Program-made: the position numbers and the translations under genes
DNA from: JACQNR01 sp049515175
Lineage (GTDB): Bacteria; Acidobacteriota; Terriglobia; UBA7540
DNA length: 11,578 nucleotides
NCBI GenBank assembly: GCA_049515175.1
Contig: JBEKUI010000142.1
Coordinates: 1-11,578 of the forward strand
Direction of reading: 5' to 3'
In this document: piece after piece, positions 7,206-11,578 of the stretch
Numbering within the stretch: position 1 is the stretch's first letter
Layout: every line of letters starts with the position of its first letter
Notes under the pieces: model-generated
Told to the model about the DNA's origin: nothing
What the model saw: the letters and a program-made list of their open reading frames with translations, nothing else
Databases searched by the model: none

Positions 7206-7314
7206 AATCGCAAGGGCATCGGGCAGAATTCTCCGGACTGGACGAATGATTCTATTTGCTGAATCACTGAATCACGCTACCCGCCATTTCAATGGCTCGT
7301 CACTTGTCGCTCGT
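7164..7314 (+). promoter_or_regulatory. 20-bp inverted repeat spanning the hpf-rapZ spacer
   Basis: Positions 7164-7183 pair with 7295-7314. Eighteen pairs are Watson-Crick and two are G-U in RNA (7169 with 7309, 7181 with 7297), with no bulge. The enclosed loop is 111 nt. The right arm ends 17 nt before the rapZ ATG, so in a read-through transcript the stem would occupy the ribosome landing zone of rapZ. It could act in translational control, RNA processing or 3'-end protection of hpf mRNA, or be a by-product of opposed heptamer arrays. No U-run follows, so it is not an intrinsic terminator. Pairing is read from sequence; function is inferred. Confidence 0.55.
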
Positions 7315-7329
7315 CACTCCTCACTTCTG
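7295..7329 (+). repeat. Degenerate heptamer array abutting the rapZ start, RCTYSTC
   Basis: Five units in strict 7-nt register occupy 7295-7329. The first and third are both GCTCGTC, the second is ACTTGTC, and the fourth and fifth (ACTCCTC, ACTTCTG) are looser. The rapZ ATG follows at 7332, so the array fills the whole region where a Shine-Dalgarno would be expected, and none is present. Confidence 0.65.
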
Positions 7330-7331
7330 CT

Positions 7332-8225
7332 ATGAGACCTGCAGGCAAAACGGCGGCGCGAGAATTCGTGGTGATTACAGGCCTCAGCGGATCCGGCAAA
7401 GGTTCGGTCCTGAAGGCTTTTGAGGATCTGGGCTTCTACTGCGTCGATAACCTTCCCAATGATCTCATACCCAAGTTCGCCGAATTGTGCGCTGCGCCAC
7501 GCAGTCGAATTCAACGCGCGGCCGTGGTGGTGGACATCCGCGGCGGGGAAGCCCTGAGCCAGCTTCCCGGGATGTATCGCGACCTGGCACGGAATAGCCT
7601 GAAAACCTCCCTGGTTTTTCTGGAAGCGAGCGACCAGGCGCTGGTCCGGCGCTTCGAGGAGACCCGGCGGCCGCACCCGCTGGGGCGTGATTTGCCGGTG
7701 CGCGAGGGAATTCGCCTCGAGCGCATGCTTCTCAAGCCCATGCGCCAGCTCGCCGATGCCGCGATCGACACGACGAAGATGAACGTGCACGAGTTGCGCG
7801 ACTTCGTCCAGGCGCGTTTCGGCGGACTCTCGACCCGCAAGAGCATGTTGATTTCCGTGACCTCTTTCGGTTTTCGCTTCGGCGTGCTCGCTGAGGCCGA
7901 CTTGGTGTTCGACGTGCGCTTTCTACCGAACCCCAATTACATCCCGCGGCTGAAGAGTAAGACCGGACGGGATCCGGCCGTGAAGCGGTTCATCGATTCT
8001 TTTCCCCAGACCCGCGAATTCGTACGGCGCGTCCTGGACTTGCTGCTCTACCTGCTTCCCAATTATGTTCGGGAAGGGAAGAGCTATCTCACCATCGGAA
8101 TCGGGTGCACGGGCGGAAGGCACCGATCGGTGGCGCTGGCAGAGGAATTGGGCCGCCTGTTGGCCCGGGATGGATACAAGGTCAGGGTCTTTCACCGCGA
8201 TTCCGGGCGTGGCGGAACTAACTAG
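7332..8225 (+). CDS. rapZ: RapZ/YvcJ-family nucleotide-binding protein (RNase adapter)
   Basis: In E. coli RapZ senses glucosamine-6-phosphate and guides RNase E to the sRNA GlmZ, controlling glmS. In other phyla this family is a GTP/ATP-binding protein of less certain role. The 297 residues (usual ~285-290) show Walker A GLSGSGKGS at 17-25, FYCVDNLP at 35-42, VVDIRGGE near 67-73, RRPHPL at 112-117, DTTKMNVHELR at 146-156, the family signature VTSFGFRFG with DVRFLPNPNYIP (176-205), and IGIGCTGGRHRSV at 255-267. The C-terminus ends RDSGRGGTN and seems to lack the lysine/arginine-rich tail that helps the E. coli protein bind RNA, so the RNA-adapter role should not be assumed. ATG 7332 has no ribosome binding site; a heptamer array precedes it. 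The family is secure, the function partly inferred. Confidence 0.95.
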   Translation: MRPAGKTAAREFVVITGLSGSGKGSVLKAFEDLGFYCVDNLPNDLIPKFAELCAAPRSRIQRAAVVVDIRGGEALSQLPGMYRDLARNSLKTSLVFLEASDQALVRRFEETRRPHPLGRDLPVREGIRLERMLLKPMRQLADAAIDTTKMNVHELRDFVQARFGGLSTRKSMLISVTSFGFRFGVLAEADLVFDVRFLPNPNYIPRLKSKTGRDPAVKRFIDSFPQTREFVRRVLDLLLYLLPNYVREGKSYLTIGIGCTGGRHRSVALAEELGRLLARDGYKVRVFHRDSGRGGTN

Positions 8226-8283
8226 AGGCTGAGGGTGTGAGAAAGTCGTTCGCAAAGGCCCTGAACTCGCTGATGAGGTTTGC
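8226..8283. promoter_or_regulatory. rapZ-ROK spacer with GAGG ribosome binding site
   Basis: In this 58-nt spacer, GAGG at 8275-8278 lies 5 nt before GTG 8284 and supports that start for the kinase. No terminator or promoter is apparent, so rapZ and the kinase are probably cotranscribed. Confidence 0.5.
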
Positions 8284-9234
8284 GTGAACAACGTCTTGGC
8301 GGTGGATATCGGGGGGACCCAGTTCCGGGTAGGACTGTTTGATGATCAGGGGCGCCGCCTGGTGATTTGGGAAGGTGCCACCTCGCGGGGTGGCGGGCGC
8401 GAGTGGATGCTCAAGCAACTCCTCGAGCAATGTGCGACACTGCGGAAACAGAGTGACTACCCGGTGAAGGCCTGCGGGATCAGTTTTGGCGGGCCGGTGG
8501 ATTTCTCCCAGCAGAAAGTCTCTTCCGTGCACACGCCGGGCTGGGCGGGATTCCCGCTATCGGCTTGGGTGCGTGAAAATCTCGGCGTGCCCTGCCTACT
8601 CGACAATGATGCCAACGCCGGAGCGCTGGGCGAATTCCGCTTTGGCGCCGGGCGGGGTACCCAGTCGCTGGTATACATCACGTTGAGCACGGGGGTCGGG
8701 AGTGGTCTGATTCTGGACGGGAAGGTCTATCGTGGCCGGGACAGCCTCGCGGGAGAGATCGGCCACCTGCCTCTTGCACCTTCCGGCACGGTTTGCTCCT
8801 GCGGCGCAGTGGGATGTCTCGAAACAGTCTGCTCTGGCTCGGCCATTGCGCGCACGGCACAGGAGTGGGCTGCACGTCGGCCAGAGGCGGTAACTCGCAT
8901 GCTCGAGCTGAGTGGCTCGCCCGAATCCATTACCGCCAAAATCGTCGTGGAGGCTGCTTCCGAGGGAGATTTGGCGGCCGACAGCATCATCCGCGAAGCT
9001 GCCCGGTGGCTCGCCCGGGCACTCCTTACCCTGATTCGCGTCGTGAATCCAGACAAGATTGTCCTGGGTGGTGGCGTGGCCCAGGCGGGCAAGGTACTGC
9101 TGGATCCGATCCATGAAACCCTTCAGGCTCTGGGGTCACCGTCGATCTCCTATTCGACGGAAATTGTCATTGCAGAACTGGGTTCTCACTCGCCCTTGTA
9201 TGGGGCCGTGGCGCTGGCCTTAGAATCTGCGTAA
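8284..9234 (+). CDS. ROK-family sugar kinase (glucokinase or amino-sugar kinase)
   Basis: ROK kinases phosphorylate hexoses such as glucose, N-acetylglucosamine or N-acetylmannosamine in the cytoplasm. The 316 residues show the phosphate-binding DIGGTQFRVGLFD from residue 8, GISFGGPVD at 65-73, LLDNDANAGALGEFRFGAGR from 105 with D109 as the likely catalytic base, ITLSTGVGSGLILDG at 132-146, and the ROK signature from 155 (LAGEIGHLPL). E158 and H161 contact sugar and/or zinc. The zinc motif CSCGAVGCLE has C171, C173 and C178. LGGGVAQAG at 261-269 is the second adenosine-site motif. There is no N-terminal DNA-binding domain, so this is an enzyme and not a NagC/Mlc-type repressor. Start GTG 8284 puts DIGGT at the usual position. 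It sits 58 nt after rapZ, whose family is tied to glucosamine-6-phosphate, so an amino-sugar substrate is possible but unproven; sequence alone does not decide. Confidence 0.93.
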   Translation: MNNVLAVDIGGTQFRVGLFDDQGRRLVIWEGATSRGGGREWMLKQLLEQCATLRKQSDYPVKACGISFGGPVDFSQQKVSSVHTPGWAGFPLSAWVRENLGVPCLLDNDANAGALGEFRFGAGRGTQSLVYITLSTGVGSGLILDGKVYRGRDSLAGEIGHLPLAPSGTVCSCGAVGCLETVCSGSAIARTAQEWAARRPEAVTRMLELSGSPESITAKIVVEAASEGDLAADSIIREAARWLARALLTLIRVVNPDKIVLGGGVAQAGKVLLDPIHETLQALGSPSISYSTEIVIAELGSHSPLYGAVALALESA

Positions 9235-9438
9235 GGGCGGAGGTTAACTATCTGACAAACGTTATTCTGAATTTTGCTTACATCAATTAAGCCTTTTAAT
9301 TTCAGATAGTTAGTTGGTGATTTGAGTCTTTCCGGGGTGCTATGGCGGGTCCGACTCGCTTGACGCCCCCCGCCTGCGGGAAATACCATAGGCTTCCGGT
9401 GACGACCTGTCCCCGTTGACTGACGGACCTGGCATAGC
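9235..9438. other. ROK kinase-msbA spacer (204 nt), two-part
   Basis: The first part (to about 9315) is strikingly AT-rich, framed by an 11-bp inverted repeat. The second part is GC-rich with several short inverted repeats: CTATGG at 9340-9345 with CCATAG at 9386-9391, and CCCGC at 9369-9373, which can pair with GCGGG at either 9345-9349 or 9376-9380. A possible sigma-70 pair is TTGACG (9360-9365) with TACCAT (9384-9389), 18-nt spacer. It has moderate matches only and overlaps the hairpins, so I hold it at low confidence. No good ribosome binding site precedes ATG 9439. Confidence 0.5.
9245..9312. repeat. AT-rich islet with 11-bp terminal inverted repeats
   Basis: TAACTATCTGA at 9245-9255 is perfectly complementary to 9302-9312. 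The 68-bp segment has 18 G or C bases (26%), far below its surroundings. Inside it, AATTAA (9285-9290) and TTAATT (9296-9301) form a smaller hairpin. No obvious target-site duplication flanks it. It could be a cruciform-prone promoter or regulatory element, an unusual terminator for the kinase gene, or the relic of a miniature inverted-repeat element; I cannot choose between these. Confidence 0.5.
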
Positions 9439-11247
9439 ATGAGCCAACTTAAACGTTTGCTGAGCTTTATCCGACCCTACACGGTGCGTTTCGTGGCCGC
9501 CGTCGTGTTGATGGCGGTCGTCGGGGCCTGCGAAGCACTGACCGCCCTGCTCATCAAACCGGTTTTTGACAAGGTGCTCGATCCTCGGGCAACATCCACG
9601 CCCATTCTGCTCTTCCAGTTTCCCTGGGGGGGCAGTCTCCATTTGCAGGACCTGCTTCCCAGTCGCATCCACAACGTTTGGACGATGGTAGCCTTTGCCA
9701 TCGTGGGCGTGACGGTGGCGAAGGGCCTGGCGGAATTTCTTGCCACTTACTTTGTCAATTTCATTGGCCATTCGGTCGTGCGCGACCTGCGCAACCTCCT
9801 CTATTCCCGCATCATCCAGCAGTCGATCGGCTTCTTCACCAAGAATCCGACGGGCCGGCTGATGTCGGCAATCACCAGCGACATCGAAAAAATCCAGAAC
9901 GCCGTTTCGCAGGTTTCTGCAGATTTCCTGAAGCAGTGCTTCACGCTGGCGGGCTTGATGGCGGTCGTCTTCTATGTAGATTGGCAGCTTGCCCTGGCTT
10001 CGCTGCTTCTTGTGCCCTTCGTCGTCTATCCGGCCGCGAACATCGGGCGTTACATCCGCATCTCCAGCCGCTCTAGCCAGGACAAGATGGCGGAGATCAA
10101 CAACGTCCTCCAGGAAACCTTCAGTGGCATTCGGATCGTGAAGGCCTTCGTGATGGAACTGTTTGAAGTGGAGAAATTCCGCGCCGCCACGCGTCGCCTG
10201 CTGAAGATCAATCTGCGCTGGGTGCTCGCGCAGGCTGTGACTTCACCGCTCATGGAGACTCTGGGCGCCATTACCATTGCGGGCTTACTGCTCTATGCAC
10301 GCAACGCCATTCTGCATCAGGCGCAGACGACCGTGGGCTTTGTCGCCTTCCTGTACGCGTTGATCAAAATGTATGAGCCCATCAAGCGCCTGACGGGAGT
10401 GAACAACGCCTACCAGCAGGCGGTCGGGGCCTCTGAACAGGTGTTCCAATTTCTCGACATCCGTTCCGAGGTGGTCGAGAAACCGCAGGCGGTGGCGCTG
10501 AAAACGGTTCAACGGGAGATCGTTTTCGACCACGTTGGTTTCGAGTACGAGGACGGTGTGCCGTTACTCCAGGACGTGAACCTGCGGATTGCCCAGGGTG
10601 AAGTCGTGGCGATCGTGGGTTCGAGCGGGGCGGGGAAGACTACTCTGGCAAACCTGATTCCCCGTTTTTTTGACGTGGCGCGAGGGCGGATTTTGTTCGA
10701 CGACCATGACGTTCGCGACGTCAAGCTCAGTTCATTGCGCGGCCAGATCGCGCTGGTGACCCAGGAAACGATCCTGTTCAACGATACGGTCTTCAACAAT
10801 ATCTGCTACGGGCGGGCCGACCAGAACCGGCCGGAGGTTCTGGAGGCGGCGCAGGCGGCGCTCGCTCACGATTTCATCATGGAGATGCCGGAAGGCTACG
10901 AGACGGTGATCGGCGAACGCGGGCAACGCCTCTCGGGGGGCCAGCGCCAGCGTATCGCCATTGCCCGCGCGCTTTACAAGAATGCGCCGGTGCTGATCCT
11001 TGACGAAGCCACCTCGGAGCTCGACACCGAATCGGAGTTGCTCGTCCAGCGCGCCCTCAACAATTTGATGGTGGGACGCACAACGCTGGTCATTGCACAC
11101 CGGCTTTCAACTGTGCGCCGCGCTGACCGCATCGTCGTCCTCGACCGCGGGACGGTCTCGGAAGTGGGGACCCACGAGGATTTGGTCAATCGCGGCGGAA
11201 TCTACCAGCGGCTCCACGAACTGCAGTTTGTGGACGTGGAACCGTGA
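9439..11247 (+). CDS. msbA: MsbA-type lipid A/LPS exporter ABC half-transporter
   Basis: MsbA is a homodimeric inner-membrane flippase that moves lipid A-core to the periplasmic leaflet, ahead of the Lpt machinery. The 602 residues are the usual size for a fused membrane-ATPase half-transporter. Residues ~1-320 hold about six hydrophobic segments (around 17-40, 82-110, 165-180, 183-202, 270-288, 298-312) with the coupling-region string GFFTKNPTGRLMSAITSDIE from 131. The ATPase shows Walker A GSSGAGKTT from 394, Q-loop Q442 (VTQETILFNDTV), signature LSGGQRQRIAIARAL from 498, Walker B LILDEATSELDTESE with D522-E523, and H-loop H554. The D-loop context reads SELD where SALD is most common. Assignment to MsbA over other lipid or multidrug half-transporters rests on overall likeness and the envelope context, so substrate certainty is moderate. 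Spacers of about 200 nt on either side suggest a separate promoter. Confidence 0.88.
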   Translation: MSQLKRLLSFIRPYTVRFVAAVVLMAVVGACEALTALLIKPVFDKVLDPRATSTPILLFQFPWGGSLHLQDLLPSRIHNVWTMVAFAIVGVTVAKGLAEFLATYFVNFIGHSVVRDLRNLLYSRIIQQSIGFFTKNPTGRLMSAITSDIEKIQNAVSQVSADFLKQCFTLAGLMAVVFYVDWQLALASLLLVPFVVYPAANIGRYIRISSRSSQDKMAEINNVLQETFSGIRIVKAFVMELFEVEKFRAATRRLLKINLRWVLAQAVTSPLMETLGAITIAGLLLYARNAILHQAQTTVGFVAFLYALIKMYEPIKRLTGVNNAYQQAVGASEQVFQFLDIRSEVVEKPQAVALKTVQREIVFDHVGFEYEDGVPLLQDVNLRIAQGEVVAIVGSSGAGKTTLANLIPRFFDVARGRILFDDHDVRDVKLSSLRGQIALVTQETILFNDTVFNNICYGRADQNRPEVLEAAQAALAHDFIMEMPEGYETVIGERGQRLSGGQRQRIAIARALYKNAPVLILDEATSELDTESELLVQRALNNLMVGRTTLVIAHRLSTVRRADRIVVLDRGTVSEVGTHEDLVNRGGIYQRLHELQFVDVEP

Positions 11248-11250
11248 CGG

Positions 11251-11278
11251 AGGATTGAGGAGCAAGAATTCAGGAAAA
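11251..11278 (+). repeat. Degenerate heptamer array after msbA, purine-rich
   Basis: Four units in 7-nt register (AGGATTG, then AGGAGCA, AGAATTC and AGGAAAA) all begin AG and share the fourth base A. The sense is opposite to the array at 11389-11423, as with the left arm in the hpf-rapZ spacer. Confidence 0.5.
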
Positions 11279-11388
11279 GGACGGAATGCCAAGGATCAGA
11301 GACAAAGGAGGTTCGGGAGAGGGCCTGTAGATTGAACGGGTTTCGACATCGAGGCTTGTAACTGCCGAGTGCTGACTCTGAGATTCAT

Positions 11389-11423
11389 TCTGACTCCTGA
11401 CTTCTGGCTCTTGTCTCCTGTTT
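11389..11423 (+). repeat. Degenerate heptamer array before yicC, consensus YCTGNCT
   Basis: Five 7-nt units in strict register: TCTGACT, CCTGACT and TCTGGCT, then the looser CTTGTCT and CCTGTTT. One further register step (11424-11430) ends exactly at the yicC ATG. The array takes the place of a ribosome binding site, as at rapZ. Confidence 0.6.
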
Positions 11424-11430
11424 TCCAACA

Positions 11431-11578
11431 ATGATTCGAAGCATGACTGGCTACAGCCGGGTACAACAAGAAGAAGCGGAGTTCACGTTGGCAGTGAGCA
11501 TGAAGAGTATCAATCACCGTTTCCTGGACATGCAAGTACGGCTTTCGGCCGGACTGGAGCCGCTCGAGCCGATGCTGC
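11431..11578 (+). CDS. yicC: YicC/YloC-family endoribonuclease, 5' part only
   Basis: The reading frame is open from ATG 11431 to the end of the window (49 full codons), so the gene is cut by the window edge. It begins MIRSMTGYSRVQ, the hallmark N-terminus of YicC/YloC proteins (commonly MIRSMTGYG or MIRSMTAYA), followed by a segment with SINHRFLDMQVRL at about 25-37 and LEPLEPML at the end, both typical of the family. E. coli YicC is an endoribonuclease reported to act on small RNAs. A full member has about 290 residues. ATG 11443 would cut into the conserved start, so 11431 is preferred. No ribosome binding site is visible. In many bacteria yicC is followed by gmk and rpoZ, which could be the next genes. 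Confidence 0.9.
   Translation, partial: MIRSMTGYSRVQQEEAEFTLAVSMKSINHRFLDMQVRLSAGLEPLEPML

Larger units (their letters stand above)
7153..7331. other. hpf-rapZ spacer (179 nt) with long inverted repeat
   Basis: This spacer occupies the place where ptsN lies in many rpoN clusters; no PTS gene or remnant is readable. It holds a purine-rich heptamer array (7164-7205), a middle part with the 8-mer TGAATCAC twice (7260-7267 and 7268-7275), a small hairpin GCCAT-TTCA-ATGGC at 7283-7296, and a pyrimidine-rich heptamer array (7295-7329) that ends two bases before the rapZ start. The outer arrays are mutually complementary and are listed as separate features. Confidence 0.7.
11248..11430. other. msbA-yicC spacer (183 nt) with opposed heptamer arrays
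   Basis: A purine-rich heptamer run (11251-11278) starts just after the msbA stop, and a pyrimidine-rich one (11389-11423) ends just before yicC. Positions 11260-11275 pair with 11395-11410 at 14 of 16 positions. Between them lie further purine-rich sequence and heptamer-like fragments such as GCTGACT at 11371-11377. No intrinsic terminator, promoter pair or Shine-Dalgarno for yicC was found. Confidence 0.6.

Noticed and set aside
7164..7314. Reading the hpf-rapZ inverted repeat as an intrinsic terminator or insertion-sequence ends
   Set aside because: The loop is 111 nt and no U-run follows, which argues against a terminator. No transposase or target duplication is present, and the arms are explained by opposed heptamer arrays.
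9360..9389. Possible sigma-70 promoter for msbA (TTGACG, 18 nt, TACCAT)
   Set aside because: The -10 box is poor (4 of 6) and the site lies inside overlapping hairpins; kept only as a remark in the spacer entry.

Overview
The window is a GC-rich, gene-dense stretch of a Gram-negative bacterial chromosome with every gene on the + strand. Gene content and order (recJ, an outsized LptC/LptA-type protein, lptB, rpoN, long-form hpf, rapZ, a ROK sugar kinase, an MsbA-type exporter, yicC) and the protein style suggest an Acidobacteriota-like organism. That assignment is inferred from family knowledge, not from a marker gene. The presence of Lpt proteins and MsbA implies an outer membrane with LPS.

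Layout. Positions 1-159 form a leader with no supported gene. RecJ (160-1851) is followed by a 225-nt spacer. Then comes a tight block: an LptC-like protein with LptA-like repeats (2077-4374), lptB (4381-5109) and rpoN (5109-6563, its start overlapping the lptB stop by one base). Long-form hpf (6616-7152) follows behind a strong ribosome binding site. After a 179-nt spacer come rapZ (7332-8225) and a ROK kinase (8284-9234). A 204-nt spacer with an AT-rich inverted-repeat islet precedes msbA (9439-11247). A 183-nt spacer leads to the start of yicC (11431, running off the window). No spacer exceeds 300 nt. I see no rRNA, tRNA, CRISPR array, insertion sequence or phage gene.

How the genes fit together. 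LptB and the LptC/LptA-type protein move LPS from the inner membrane across the periplasm, and MsbA flips the LPS core to the outer leaflet beforehand. The order lptA/C-lptB-rpoN-hpf-(ptsN)-rapZ is the classical proteobacterial cluster linking envelope biogenesis, sigma-54, ribosome hibernation and amino-sugar control. Here it is kept, except that ptsN is missing and a structured non-coding spacer lies between hpf and rapZ.

The genes are largely housekeeping, and I do not see a new defence or mobile system. The least expected signal is in the spacers. Three of them (recJ-lptC, hpf-rapZ, msbA-yicC) carry degenerate tandem repeats with a strict 7-nt period. Before rapZ and yicC the pyrimidine-rich array runs essentially into the start codon, where no Shine-Dalgarno sequence is seen, and a purine-rich array of opposite sense lies just after the upstream gene. 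In the hpf-rapZ spacer the two arms can pair over 20 bp.
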